44,732 nucleotides of DNA from JAAYCI01 sp964370445. Lineage in GTDB: Bacteria > Bacillota > Clostridia > Oscillospirales > Ruminococcaceae. The DNA lies in assembly GCA_964370445.1 (NCBI GenBank), contig CAYJJK010000007.1:1-44732 (forward strand). The letters run 5' to 3'. Position numbers and translations under genes: made by a program. Of the stretch, positions 9,116-17,274 are shown piece after piece; the stretch's first letter is position 1; every line of letters begins with the position of its first letter. Below the pieces are notes generated by a model. That model ran no database searches. It saw nothing but the letters and a program-made list of their open reading frames with translations, and was not told the origin of the DNA.

Positions 9116-9832
9116 TTAAGCTTTTACAAGTGTGCCAATACCTTCTCCCTGTACTGCACGCTTAATATTATCCGGGTCAGACATGTCAAACACAAAAAGT
9201 GGCAAACCATTTTCACTACACAAAGCAGCAGCCGTAGCATCCAGCACCGCCAACTTTTTATTCAACATTTCCTCGAAATTTAAAGTATCATATTTTATGG
9301 CATTTGCATTTTTCTTTGGGTCACTGTCATATACACCATCCACCATAGTGGCTTTTAGAACAATATCGGCACCAATTTCCAAGGCGCGCAAGGCGGCAGC
9401 TGTATCGGTGGAAAAATAGGGGTTTCCTGTGCCACAGGCCATGATGACAATGCGGCTTTTTTCCATATGACGTACAGCTTTGCTTCGAATATATGACTCT
9501 GCCACGGCTTGCATCGGAATGGCTGTTTGCACACGTACCTCTGCCCCCAGCTTTTCAAGTGCATCCGCCACAGCTAAAGAATTCATCACTGTAGCCAACA
9601 TGCCAATATGGTCGCTTCTGCTGCGCTCCATATCGCCACCGCTGCGCCCACGCCAAAAATTGCCGCCACCAACCACAATGGACATTTGTACACCCGTCTC
9701 GTGCGCTTTGACAACGCCCTTGCAGATGTTTTGCACCGTTTGCACATCAATGCCAAATCCTTTGCCGCCAGACAAAGCTTCGCCCGATAACTTTAACAGC
9801 ACGCGCTTGTATTTTGCCGCCAAACTCTTCAC
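9116..9832 (-). CDS. pyrH: UMP kinase
   Basis: PyrH phosphorylates UMP to UDP with ATP; in bacteria it is a hexameric amino-acid-kinase-fold enzyme controlled by GTP and UTP. Motifs: KRVLLKLSGEALSGGKGFGID at the N-terminus, VVGGGNFWRGR for the phosphate loop, DHIGMLATVMN, GTGNPYFSTDTAAALRA and a C-terminal region ending GEGIGTLV. Length of 238 residues is normal. The start is either the GTG at 9832 or the TTG at 9823; the GGGGTG sequence is spaced better for the TTG. The usual partners rpsB and tsf are not upstream here; an LCP gene is. A promoter lies close upstream. Confidence 0.97.
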   Translation of the reverse strand: MKSLAAKYKRVLLKLSGEALSGGKGFGIDVQTVQNICKGVVKAHETGVQMSIVVGGGNFWRGRSGGDMERSRSDHIGMLATVMNSLAVADALEKLGAEVRVQTAIPMQAVAESYIRSKAVRHMEKSRIVIMACGTGNPYFSTDTAAALRALEIGADIVLKATMVDGVYDSDPKKNANAIKYDTLNFEEMLNKKLAVLDATAAALCSENGLPLFVFDMSDPDNIKRAVQGEGIGTLVKA

Positions 9833-9865
9833 CCCATTTTATCTTCTTTTTGCTTGATGCTTCTT

Positions 9866-9894
9866 ATTTTACAATAGAACTCTTTTAATGTAAA
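9866..9894 (-). promoter_or_regulatory. Predicted sigma-A promoter of pyrH-frr
   Basis: On the minus strand TTTACA (9894-9889), a 17-base spacer, then TAAAAT (9871-9866). Transcription would begin about 25 bases before the pyrH start. Confidence 0.65.
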
Positions 9895-9905
9895 GCAAAG
9901 CAAAA

Positions 9906-9931
9906 CGGTGCCTTGCAAAAACAAAACACCG
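9906..9931 (-). terminator. Probable terminator of the sortase-LCP operon
   Basis: On the minus strand CGGTGTTTTG (9931-9922) can pair with CAAGGCACCG (9915-9906) with two G-U pairs, and is followed by TTTTGCTTTGC. It lies directly after the LCP gene and overlaps the approach to the pyrH promoter. Confidence 0.55.
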
Positions 9932-9941
9932 CAGTGACATC

Positions 9942-10949
9942 TCATGCCGAAACCGGCTCGTAATATAAGTTTCGAATGTATTCTTCGGTGGCTTCCTCAT
10001 CCATTTGAAAATTATTGGCGTTCATTTCGCCTTGCATAGAATCAAACTCTATCGATTCTACTGTTAGCATAATATACGCAACATATAATTTCTCAAAAAA
10101 GCTTAAATCTGTTTCAACATAGTATTGAAAAATTTCTACCATTTGCAGTGCAAAAAACGGGTTTGATTTGGCTTCGTCCACAACAGCGTCAAACATAATT
10201 TTAAAAAATTCTTCCTGACGATCCATACGTTCTAAATTGGCCCCATCTTCAATTGATTCGCCACGGTGGCGCAAGTAAAGCTCCGCCATTTCACCGTTCA
10301 CAAAAACGGTCTCTTCGTCTAAAGAATTTCCTGTAAGATTTGCAAACTCTGGCGTTAAAGGTAATTCTAGTCCGCCCAGAAAATCCACTACCAAGCGGAT
10401 AGCCGTCATGTCCACACTGGCAAAACGATCGATATTTGTGTCAAACAATTCGTGACCTAAAGAAGCTGTTGTAAAGCGCCCCGCATCCAAGGGCCTATCT
10501 GCAAAAGCAGGGTTGCCGCCAATTGCATACACATTGCACAAAGGGCCCTCGCCGGTATGAGAAACCCCACCGCTTACATCTTGATAAAAAATGGTACTTG
10601 GTAAATCTCTAGGCACAGAAAGCATCGAAACTTCTTTGGTTTTGGTGTTTAAGGTAAGCAAAATCACTGTATCTGCTTGTTCACTGATTAAAGGGTTTTC
10701 AATGTCCTGCTGTTGTAAGCCCAAAAGCAGTATTCCATGTACATCAGGATTTCGCACATACTGTACACCCTCATGTTCAAGATAATGCTGCTCCTCGTTA
10801 ATGGGTGGCTGAACCACACTATAGGGGTTTGTATTTTCAAAAAGCCCCGAGATGACACTTGTAATAAACCAAACGATAACCAGACAGCCCAACACAAGTA
10901 TTAGCACACCTGCACCGATACCCAGCATCCGTTTTTTCTTAGAATTCAT
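9942..10949 (-). CDS. LytR-CpsA-Psr (LCP) family cell-envelope glycopolymer transferase
   Basis: LCP proteins move lipid-linked glycopolymers, such as teichoic acids or capsule, onto peptidoglycan or, in some Actinobacteria, onto proteins. This 335-residue protein has a short cytoplasmic Lys-rich start, one membrane helix (about residues 9-33) and an extracellular domain. LCP hallmarks are ADTVILLTLNTKTKEVSMLS followed by VPRD (substrate pocket), the ITSV-to-DFLGGL core, and a late Arg region LYLRHRGES...NLERMDRQEEF resembling the phosphate-binding Arg and RxxRQ motif. It is somewhat divergent: the segment after VPRD (YQDVSGGVSHTGEGPLCN) is longer than in typical LytR. It overlaps the upstream sortase gene by 4 bases, so the two are translated together. 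The polymer and acceptor are unknown. Confidence 0.85.
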   Translation of the reverse strand: MNSKKKRMLGIGAGVLILVLGCLVIVWFITSVISGLFENTNPYSVVQPPINEEQHYLEHEGVQYVRNPDVHGILLLGLQQQDIENPLISEQADTVILLTLNTKTKEVSMLSVPRDLPSTIFYQDVSGGVSHTGEGPLCNVYAIGGNPAFADRPLDAGRFTTASLGHELFDTNIDRFASVDMTAIRLVVDFLGGLELPLTPEFANLTGNSLDEETVFVNGEMAELYLRHRGESIEDGANLERMDRQEEFFKIMFDAVVDEAKSNPFFALQMVEIFQYYVETDLSFFEKLYVAYIMLTVESIEFDSMQGEMNANNFQMDEEATEEYIRNLYYEPVSA

Positions 10950-11710
10950 CGTTGATCAACTAATTTTGACACTACAATATAACGCTCGGTTTCTCCCCCA
11001 ACTTCTGCCACACAGGTGGAAAGCACCATAAAGCGATCTGATACAGTAAGACCATCTAAGTTCAAGTTGGCCTCTTCATCTGTGGTTTCGTTAAGCCAAT
11101 CAATAAATCCTTGCAATTCCTCTGGGTCATTGTAATTATGTTCGTATAAGATATTGCGGTTATCCGTGGTAAAGGCTGCCACCACCTCAAACTGCTCTTG
11201 TCTGCTCGGCGTATACAAAAACATATCCGGATTTTCTTCAAAATACTCCGGGTCTTTATAATTATGAAGCTGGGTAAAGAAAGTATCCTCTGGTGTAAAA
11301 TGGCCATACAAAACGCTTACTTGATCAAGCAAATCGTCTGGGTTTTGCATGTCTGCAAAAACGGCACCATAGGGGTCATATTCGCCTTCCACCGTGGTGG
11401 TAAGGTATTTTGCATTGTCTACGCCACGCATTACAGGATAATCAATCACCGTGCCCGGCACCTCAATCCATGCAATAACATCCTCGTTTGTCTCTTTTAA
11501 CTCATCAAAATCAATATCATCACGAAAGTTCTCTTCTTGTACAACCGGTTGCAGTTCAGGTGACGATGCTTCCGAAACCGCAACTGAAGACGAGTCGTCC
11601 TCACCGCAGGCTACCAAAAACAAAGAAAATACCAACATAAGCGAAAGTACTTTAATAATCGAAATTTGGCCTCTGGTTCTTGTGCTCATTTTTTTAAGAA
11701 AATTCATCAT
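10946..11710 (-). CDS. Class B-like sortase with a lipoprotein signal peptide
   Basis: Sortases cut a sorting motif in exported proteins and attach them to the cell wall or other amines. The catalytic domain (about residues 60-254) has VPGTVIDYPVMRG, the catalytic His in VLYGHF (residue 137), the Cys in VLSTC (233) and the Arg in TERYIV (243), with the long helix-containing layout of class B enzymes. The N-terminus is unusual: a basic stretch, a hydrophobic core and then LVAC at residues 32-35, a good lipobox, followed by an acidic Ser-rich linker. Class B sortases normally have an uncleaved signal anchor instead. Start at 11710 (AAGGA upstream; the next ATG at 11707 is also possible). It overlaps the LCP gene, and a secreted SPQTG protein lies 0.9 kb away. 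Confidence 0.88.
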   Translation of the reverse strand: MMNFLKKMSTRTRGQISIIKVLSLMLVFSLFLVACGEDDSSSVAVSEASSPELQPVVQEENFRDDIDFDELKETNEDVIAWIEVPGTVIDYPVMRGVDNAKYLTTTVEGEYDPYGAVFADMQNPDDLLDQVSVLYGHFTPEDTFFTQLHNYKDPEYFEENPDMFLYTPSRQEQFEVVAAFTTDNRNILYEHNYNDPEELQGFIDWLNETTDEEANLNLDGLTVSDRFMVLSTCVAEVGGETERYIVVSKLVDQR

Positions 11711-11812
11711 GTCATCCTTTTTTATTCATTTCAAAAAAACTGTATGCGAACACAATTTTTTCGTATTTACGTATAAGATTTGTAAAACGATATTTTGTAT
11801 ACTACCTATAAA

Positions 11813-11841
11813 ATTTTATCACTCTTGCCTTACTCTGTCAA
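11813..11841 (-). promoter_or_regulatory. Predicted promoter of the sortase-LCP operon
   Basis: On the minus strand TTGACA (11841-11836), a 17-base spacer and TAAAAT (11818-11813): a near-consensus sigma-A promoter, giving a leader of about 95 bases before the sortase start. Confidence 0.75.
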
Positions 11842-12050
11842 GATTACACTTTGCCCGGGGTGTGGCAAAGCGCGTTGATTTACAGAAAATCGAGAACTGA
11901 GAAAAGCTTCTCACAAAATTCTTTTCTTCTGCCCCAATTTCGCTTTTGTCTTTTTATGGTCATGCCCAAGCCCAAACCTTTAAAAGCACAAATGACAGCT
12001 CAAAATCCGTCCTCGTTAAAACAGCCATTTTCGTTCAAAAAATGAACAAC

Positions 12051-12087
12051 AAAAAAGCTGTCTACCGAAAAAATATTCGATGACAGC
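12051..12087 (-). terminator. Terminator after tRNA-Ala
   Basis: On the minus strand GCTGTC (12087-12082) pairs with GACAGC (12062-12057), with an inner TCGAA/TTCGG stem, and is followed by TTTTTTG. It lies about 20 bases beyond the 3' end of the tRNA. Confidence 0.75.
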
Positions 12088-12105
12088 CTTTCTAAAGCAC
12101 TCATA

Positions 12106-12181
12106 TGGTGGACTCGAAGGGGATCGAACCCTCGACCTCTCGGATGCGAACCGAACGCTCTCCCAGCTGAGCTACGAGCCC
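12106..12181 (-). tRNA. tRNA-Ala (anticodon CGC)
   Basis: A complete 76-base cloverleaf on the minus strand. The acceptor stem GGGCTCG pairs with CGAGTCC and includes the G3:U70 wobble pair that marks alanine tRNAs. The anticodon stem TTCGG/CCGAG encloses the loop TTCGCAT, giving anticodon CGC for GCG codons. The T arm has GAGGG-TTCGATC-CCCTT. The discriminator A and the CCA tail are encoded (CCA at 12108-12106). It is a single gene with its own promoter and terminator. Confidence 0.97.
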
Positions 12182-12211
12182 ATTAGATAAGGGCAGAAAA
12201 CTTACCATTGA

Positions 12212-12240
12212 ATTTTAACAAAATGCATATTGAAAGTCAA
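12212..12240 (-). promoter_or_regulatory. Predicted promoter of tRNA-Ala
   Basis: On the minus strand TTGACT (12240-12235), a 17-base spacer and TAAAAT (12217-12212), about 30 bases before the tRNA 5' end. Confidence 0.75.
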
Positions 12241-12538
12241 TAGAAAATGCTAAGATTTTGAAAGCTTCACTCTTGGTTTTTCTTGATAGGTAGGGCAAAA
12301 TACATTAATTTAAGATAAAGCAAAACCACTTAACACTGCTGTTAAAATTTCCATACTTCTTAAAACATACTGGTTTCTATGTGCAAGAGCCGAAATATTG
12401 TGCCTCAACGCAACATTTATACTCTCCTATGTTTTATTATATATTCTCACTGAAAATTATGTTTATTTTTCCACATTTATTTGCCTTTAAAAATTGTTCA
12501 CAAGAAAAATATGGCCCACAGAATCACCCTTTATATAA
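12241..12538. other. Intergenic stretch, no gene seen
   Basis: AT-rich stretch between the tRNA promoter and the terminator of the Thr-rich protein gene. Short open frames exist on the plus strand but have no ribosome site or recognisable composition. Confidence 0.5.
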
Positions 12539-12575
12539 AAAAGGCAAAACCCCTATATATGAGGTTTTGCCTTTT
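12539..12575 (-). terminator. Terminator of the Thr-rich surface protein gene
   Basis: A perfect 13-base stem, AAAAGGCAAAACC (12539-12551) with GGTTTTGCCTTTT (12563-12575), followed on the minus strand by a run of T residues. It begins only about 30 bases after the stop codon of the gene. Confidence 0.85.
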
Positions 12576-12604
12576 CTGTTTTTATACATCAGATGCGCTA
12601 CTCT

Positions 12605-13204
12605 TTAGGCATATACACCGGTTTGGGGAGAAATGGCAGCCGCTGTAGTGGTGGTAGTTGTTGTTGGAGTAGTTGTTGTTGGAGTAGTTGTTGTCGTTGT
12701 GGTAGTAGTTGTTGTAGTCGTTGTTGGAGTAGTCATTGGAGTTGTTGTACTAGCCGGACTATAGTAAAAACCATATAGCGAGAAACCTCGGGCCGCAAAG
12801 CTAAAAGAATCGTCTGCAGCATTTGCTCTAAAAACCTCTATGCTTCCATCCGCCTTTTGATGAGCTACATTAATGATGTCGGTGGATTTAAGGCCAGGCA
12901 TTGGAATCGTGATGATTGTACCATCCGGTGGCTGACTACCATCAGAAAGTGTAAAATCGGTAAGATATACCAAAGTACCCGATGCACCTTGTGCTCCTGC
13001 TGCACTGTTAAAGTCACGAGCCATTTGCGTATCACCCGCAACATCAACAATTTTCAATTGCACTTCTGCTGGAAGGCCCTCAACCGTAATAGCATACGAA
13101 ACCACGCGGGGCAATTCTTGTGGTGAACTTGCCATGGCAGCCATCGGCATCATCAATGCAACCAACACCACCACAGTCAATACTGTAATCAATCTCTTTT
13201 TCAT
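12605..13204 (-). CDS. Secreted protein with Thr/Pro-rich tail ending in an SPQTG motif
   Basis: A 199-residue exported protein of unknown function. A signal peptide covers about residues 1-26 (KKR, hydrophobic core, then MAAMA before SS). Residues 30-150 look like a small beta-rich surface domain, with a stretch TIITIPMPG...VAHQKADGSIEVF of the kind found in clostridial surface proteins. Residues 152-187 are almost pure Thr with four Pro, a likely extended and possibly glycosylated stalk. The protein then ends with SPQTG at 192-196 and only three more residues. (S/N/P)PxTG is the motif known for Clostridioides difficile SrtB, but the usual hydrophobic segment and basic tail after it are missing, and neither other frame supplies one before the terminator. 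Start ATG at 13204 has GGAGTG upstream. Confidence 0.8.
   Translation of the reverse strand: MKKRLITVLTVVVLVALMMPMAAMASSPQELPRVVSYAITVEGLPAEVQLKIVDVAGDTQMARDFNSAAGAQGASGTLVYLTDFTLSDGSQPPDGTIITIPMPGLKSTDIINVAHQKADGSIEVFRANAADDSFSFAARGFSLYGFYYSPASTTTPMTTPTTTTTTTTTTTTTTPTTTTPTTTTTTTAAAISPQTGVYA
12644..12751 (-). repeat. Low-complexity Thr-codon tract
   Basis: Degenerate run of ACN codons (read as the complement, repeats of GTTGTTGGAGTAGTTGT type) encoding a Thr/Pro stalk with a 14-Thr run. Such tracts are prone to length change between strains. The plus strand shows an artefactual Cys/Ser-rich frame over it. Confidence 0.85.
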
Positions 13205-13293
13205 TTGTGTTCACTCCTCATCTCTAGTTTTATTCGGATTATCATTTTTGGTGAAAGTTCGTTCAAAATTTTAACCTTCACATTTCCAACACA

Positions 13294-13322
13294 AATATAA
13301 CACTTATCTGAGATCTTGTCAA
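13294..13322 (-). promoter_or_regulatory. Predicted promoter of the Thr-rich protein gene
   Basis: On the minus strand TTGACA (13322-13317), a 17-base spacer and TATATT (13299-13294). The gene therefore has its own strong promoter and terminator. Confidence 0.75.
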
Positions 13323-13372
13323 TAAAAAATTTTATATCATTGTTTTTTACTATTTCATTTATTCTTCACAAT

Positions 13373-13410
13373 AAAAAAGAAAGCAAAAACGAATTTTTGC
13401 TTTCTTTTTT
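13373..13410. terminator. Terminator after secDF
   Basis: A perfect 17-base stem, from AAAAAAGAAAGC (13373 on) to GCTTTCTTTTTT (ending 13410), with the loop CGAA at 13390-13393. It has A and T tracts on both sides, so it can work in both directions; on the minus strand it follows the secDF stop. Confidence 0.85.
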
Positions 13411-13436
13411 ATATTTAAGTTGTTTGCAGCCTTATT

Positions 13437-15827
13437 TTAAGATGTGCTTGCCATTTTATCCGCCGTATGTGTCGTCTTTTTAGCCGGCTTGTTTCTGCGC
13501 TCGTCCAGCCATACCCAAAGCGGACCTGCAATGCACATGGTAGAATATGTACCACTAATCATGCCCACCATCAGCGGGAATGCAAAGGTGAATATGCTGT
13601 CTAGGTTGTATACAAAAGAGAAAATGCACACACAGCCAAGTGCTGCCACTGTGGTAAGGGTTGTATTTACAGAGCGAGCCATACTTTGGTTTATGCTGCG
13701 GTTCATCAGTTCTGAGAACGGCATTTTTTTGCCATATAACCCACGATTTTCGCGTACGCGGTCGTAAATAACCACAGTATCATTGATAGAATATCCCAAA
13801 ATGGTAAGCAATGCCGCAATGAAGTTGCCGTTAAGCGGAATTTGCAAAATTACAAACACACCATACACAATGCATAAGTCATGTAGGAGGGCCACGATGG
13901 CGGTGAGACCACCTACCCAGCCACCAATGTTTTTAAACCGGATGCCAATGTAAAGCAAAATGAGTACGGATGCAGCAAAAACGGCAATGAGGCACTTTAA
14001 GAGGAAGGCATTACCAATGCTGGGAGCCACGTTATTTACTTCCAGTTGCTCAAATGCATTATCGGGAAAGGTTTCTTGCACTGCCGCCGTCAAAGCTGCA
14101 AGTTCCTCAGCTGTCACTGTTTCTTGCCCCGGCATTGTAAAGGTTAAAGTGCTACCACCTGTTACGGGATTATCACCCTCTTGCATTTGCACTTCGCTGC
14201 CAAGGGTTTCGTCTGCCACAGTTTGAATTTCATCCATTGCTACCTCGCCCTGATAGCTATAGGTAATCAAGGCACCGCCGCTAAACTGCACATCCAGCTG
14301 AACACCCAAAACAAAAGAACCAATTAAAATTAGAACCAGCAAGGCGCCCGAAAGAGAGAAAAACTTTTTACGAGATGCCACAACAGAAAATTTGGGCAGT
14401 TTAAATGCCGTTTTTCCTTCGGCCACAGCACCGTACCATGTGGGCTTGCGCAGGGCCTTAAATTTAGAAAGAGAGTAAAGCATCACGCGTGTGCTTAAAA
14501 CACCAAAAATCAAATTGAGCAACACACCTACAAATAAGGTATAGCCAAATGAGTAGATAGTACCTGCTGTCGACGGCCCAAAGGCGAAGAACAACGGGCG
14601 CAACAAAAGGGCAAAAAAGTTATCCGGTGGGCCAAAAGAACCCATAAGAATAGCTGCCACAATCAGCACTGTGACATTGCTATCCACCACAGGGGCAAGG
14701 CCGCGACGGAAAGCAGCACGAATGGCTGCGTCCAATTTTTTGCCGCCTCGCAGTTCCTCTTTTAAACGCTCGCCCATAATGACATTGGCATCTACACCAA
14801 TGCCAACAGATAGGATGATACCCGCAATACCCGGCAAAGTAAGTGTAAACCCATTAAACACGGCGAAATAACCTGAAACAAAAGCAAGTGCACCTGCTGC
14901 CTGACCAAGAAGGGCAAGGCTTGCCACAGCCCCCGGCAACCGGTAAGAGAAAATCATAAACCCAACAATGAGAATGAAAGCCACAATGCCGGCAATGGTC
15001 ATAGCACGCAGAGACTGACTACCAAGGGTGGGGCTAATGGTAGAAAAACTATCCGCCTCCAATGCAAACGGCAAAGAGCCTGCATTGATGGTGCTGGCAA
15101 GGTCGCTGGCGGTTTCGGCATCAAAGCCACCGGTAATCACCGCTTCGCTTGTGTTAATTTGTTCATTCACCGAGGGCGCACTAATCATTTGCTCATCCAT
15201 CCAAATAGAGATGGTGCCAGCCGTTTCGGCTAGACGTCCTGTGGCTTCTGAAAACTTTTGAGAAGCTTCATCTGTTAGCTGAAGTTCTACATAGTGTTCT
15301 GGCTCGCCAAACTCACTGAGGCTGCCATACTGTGCAGTTGCCTCAATAATATCTGTACCCTCTAAAATAATGCTTTCAGCGGTAGTTCCGGTAGGTGCTC
15401 CCGTGGTTTCATCCACTTCGTTGCCCTCACGGAAAGTAAGAAGCGCCGTTGCCGAAAGCTCTTGAATGGCTTGCTCTGGGTCAAATTCGGTTTCATCCGC
15501 CTGCCAAGGAAAGCGCAAAATCAGCCTGCTTTGATCCACATCTTTGTACAATTCATAATCTGTGATACCAAGGCCAACCAAGCGTTGCTCTACCACCGCC
15601 TGTGCCGAGTTCATTTGCGCTTCGGTCGCTTCTGTCCCGTCTTGTGGAACAAAAGTCACATCCACACCACCACGGATGTCGATGCCGAAACGGATTTCAT
15701 CCACACTTTTGATAACCGGTGTTACAATATCTCCATAACGGCTACTATAGCCAAACACGGTGGTTACCGTTAAAAACAGGATGAGGAAGGCCGCTATAAA
15801 AAACCAAATCTTCCCTTTTCTTTTCAT
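13437..15827 (-). CDS. secDF: Fused protein-export membrane protein SecD-SecF
   Basis: SecDF uses the proton motive force to help pull proteins out of the SecYEG channel. This is a natural SecD-SecF fusion of about 796 residues. The N-terminal half is SecD: one membrane helix, the start of the P1 domain (GIDIRGGVDVTF), a large extracytoplasmic domain, then membrane segments with IAGIILSVGIGVDANVIMGERLKEELR. The C-terminal half is SecF: a membrane helix, a short periplasmic domain (DVQFSGGALITY) and NDTVVIYDRVREN followed by RSVNTTLTT. The segment FALLLRPLFFAFGPSTAGTI inserted in the SecD membrane region is longer than usual. Start is the ATG at 15827, preceded by GGAGGAA; the TTG at 15839 is part of that ribosome site. 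It follows the aminotransferase by about 60 bases and may share its transcript. Confidence 0.96.
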   Translation of the reverse strand: MKRKGKIWFFIAAFLILFLTVTTVFGYSSRYGDIVTPVIKSVDEIRFGIDIRGGVDVTFVPQDGTEATEAQMNSAQAVVEQRLVGLGITDYELYKDVDQSRLILRFPWQADETEFDPEQAIQELSATALLTFREGNEVDETTGAPTGTTAESIILEGTDIIEATAQYGSLSEFGEPEHYVELQLTDEASQKFSEATGRLAETAGTISIWMDEQMISAPSVNEQINTSEAVITGGFDAETASDLASTINAGSLPFALEADSFSTISPTLGSQSLRAMTIAGIVAFILIVGFMIFSYRLPGAVASLALLGQAAGALAFVSGYFAVFNGFTLTLPGIAGIILSVGIGVDANVIMGERLKEELRGGKKLDAAIRAAFRRGLAPVVDSNVTVLIVAAILMGSFGPPDNFFALLLRPLFFAFGPSTAGTIYSFGYTLFVGVLLNLIFGVLSTRVMLYSLSKFKALRKPTWYGAVAEGKTAFKLPKFSVVASRKKFFSLSGALLVLILIGSFVLGVQLDVQFSGGALITYSYQGEVAMDEIQTVADETLGSEVQMQEGDNPVTGGSTLTFTMPGQETVTAEELAALTAAVQETFPDNAFEQLEVNNVAPSIGNAFLLKCLIAVFAASVLILLYIGIRFKNIGGWVGGLTAIVALLHDLCIVYGVFVILQIPLNGNFIAALLTILGYSINDTVVIYDRVRENRGLYGKKMPFSELMNRSINQSMARSVNTTLTTVAALGCVCIFSFVYNLDSIFTFAFPLMVGMISGTYSTMCIAGPLWVWLDERRNKPAKKTTHTADKMASTS

Positions 15828-15889
15828 CATTTCCTCCAAATCCTAACGGCAAAAGTCCAAACCGCCGGATTGCTTTTTATAAATTAGCC

Positions 15890-17161
15890 TTATCCGTTTT
15901 GCTCCAGCAATTTTTCTACCGCTGCAATACGGGTGGCAACACCCAAAAGCTCGGCCGCTGTTTCCAGCTCTTCCATAGGTGGGAAAGATGGTGCCACACG
16001 GATATGCTCATCTTTGGGGTCTTTGCCATAAGGGTAAGCAGCACCTGCCGGTGTGGTGATAACACCGGTTTGTTTACACAGTTCAACAATGCGTGACGCC
16101 GTGCCCGGCATTACATACAGGCTTACAAAATAGCCACCCTTAGGGTCTGTCCAGCGTGCCACGCCACACTCGCTTAAATCTCTATTGAAGATTTCTACCA
16201 CTTTGTTAAATTTGGGGCGTAAAATGGCAGCATGTTTTTGCATGTGATTTGCCATACCCTCTTTTTTAAGAAAACGCACATGATTTAGCTGGTTTACCTT
16301 GTCTGGCCCAATCAGCATGGCCGACATGTATTTAAGGTATTGCTTAATCATCGATTCGCTACCTGCAATGGCTGCAACACCGGAGCCTGCAAAGGTGATT
16401 TTGCTGGTGGAGCACAGCATCACGGCACGGTCTTCGTTACCCGCTTTTTTGCACTCTTCCAAAAGGTTTGGCACTGTGTATTCTGTTTCGGTTAGATGAT
16501 GAAAACCATAGGCATTGTCCCAAATGATTTTAAAATCTTTGGCCCCGGTTTCCATTTTGGCCAAACGCTCTACCACTTCTTTTGAATAGACATGTCCGTC
16601 CGGATTGGAGTACACCGGCACACACCACACACCTTTTACGGCAGGGTCTTTGGCAAGTTCTTCCATAACGTCCATATCCGGGCCATCTTCCGTCATTGGC
16701 ACGGTAAGCATTTCAAACCCAAAAACCTCAGTCACACGAAAGTGACGGTCATACCCAGGCACCGGGCAAAGGAATTTACGGTTCGCTTCATCTTTCCACG
16801 GGCCACTGCCACCAGAAAAGCCGTTTTGCCATCCCATATTGATAATTTGATACATCATTTGCAAGGTGGCATTATTGCCCACCACAATTTCCTGCACCGA
16901 AACACCCATGAGTTCAGCAAAATAAGCACGCGCCTCTGGCAAACCTTCTGGCTGTCCATAATTGCGTGCGTCCACTCCACTCTCGTCTTTATATTCCTTA
17001 TAATCCAGTAAAGGTAGCGAAAGGTCTAGCTGGTTTGCCGCAGGCTTACCGCGAGACATGTCCAGCTTTAAATCCATTTCTTTGAAACGATTTAGTTCTT
17101 TTTGCAAAGATGAAAGTTCGGCTTGTAATTCGTCTTTTGTCATGGTTTGATATTGGCTCAT
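15890..17161 (-). CDS. PLP-dependent aspartate aminotransferase (type Ic, PF12897-like)
   Basis: A fold-type I pyridoxal-phosphate aminotransferase of 423 residues. The N-terminal signature LDMSRGKPAANQLDLSLPLL and the later NNATLQMMYQIINMGW, FKIIWDNAYGFHHL, STSKITFAGSGVAAIA (with the PLP-binding Lys) and DEHIRVAPSFPPMEEL match the family called aspartate aminotransferase type Ic. It would interconvert aspartate and 2-oxoglutarate with oxaloacetate and glutamate; substrate range cannot be read from sequence. The ATG start has GGGAGGAAAAA upstream and a clear promoter lies at 17246-17274. It is followed by secDF on the same strand, probably as a read-through neighbour with no functional link. 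Confidence 0.92.
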   Translation of the reverse strand: MSQYQTMTKDELQAELSSLQKELNRFKEMDLKLDMSRGKPAANQLDLSLPLLDYKEYKDESGVDARNYGQPEGLPEARAYFAELMGVSVQEIVVGNNATLQMMYQIINMGWQNGFSGGSGPWKDEANRKFLCPVPGYDRHFRVTEVFGFEMLTVPMTEDGPDMDVMEELAKDPAVKGVWCVPVYSNPDGHVYSKEVVERLAKMETGAKDFKIIWDNAYGFHHLTETEYTVPNLLEECKKAGNEDRAVMLCSTSKITFAGSGVAAIAGSESMIKQYLKYMSAMLIGPDKVNQLNHVRFLKKEGMANHMQKHAAILRPKFNKVVEIFNRDLSECGVARWTDPKGGYFVSLYVMPGTASRIVELCKQTGVITTPAGAAYPYGKDPKDEHIRVAPSFPPMEELETAAELLGVATRIAAVEKLLEQNG

Positions 17162-17245
17162 TTTTTCCTCCCATTGTTCAACTTCCCAATATTTTAAATG
17201 GCAAACGCAAACACATTTGCCACCTTATGCGAAAGCACTCAAAAT

Positions 17246-17274
17246 ATTATAATACAATTCTTTTTATAAAACAA
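17246..17274 (-). promoter_or_regulatory. Predicted promoter of the aminotransferase gene
   Basis: On the minus strand TTGTTT (17274-17269), a 17-base spacer and a consensus TATAAT (17251-17246), about 85 bases before the start codon. Confidence 0.75.

Noticed and set aside
12644..12751. Tandem DNA repeat that could be read as a CRISPR or VNTR array.
   Set aside because: The units are irregular Thr codons inside a coding frame, with no spacers; it is a protein stalk.
12593..12778. Plus-strand frame rich in Cys, Ser and Trp, looking like a small Cys-rich peptide.
   Set aside because: It is the complement of the Thr-codon tract of the minus-strand secreted protein and has no ribosome site.
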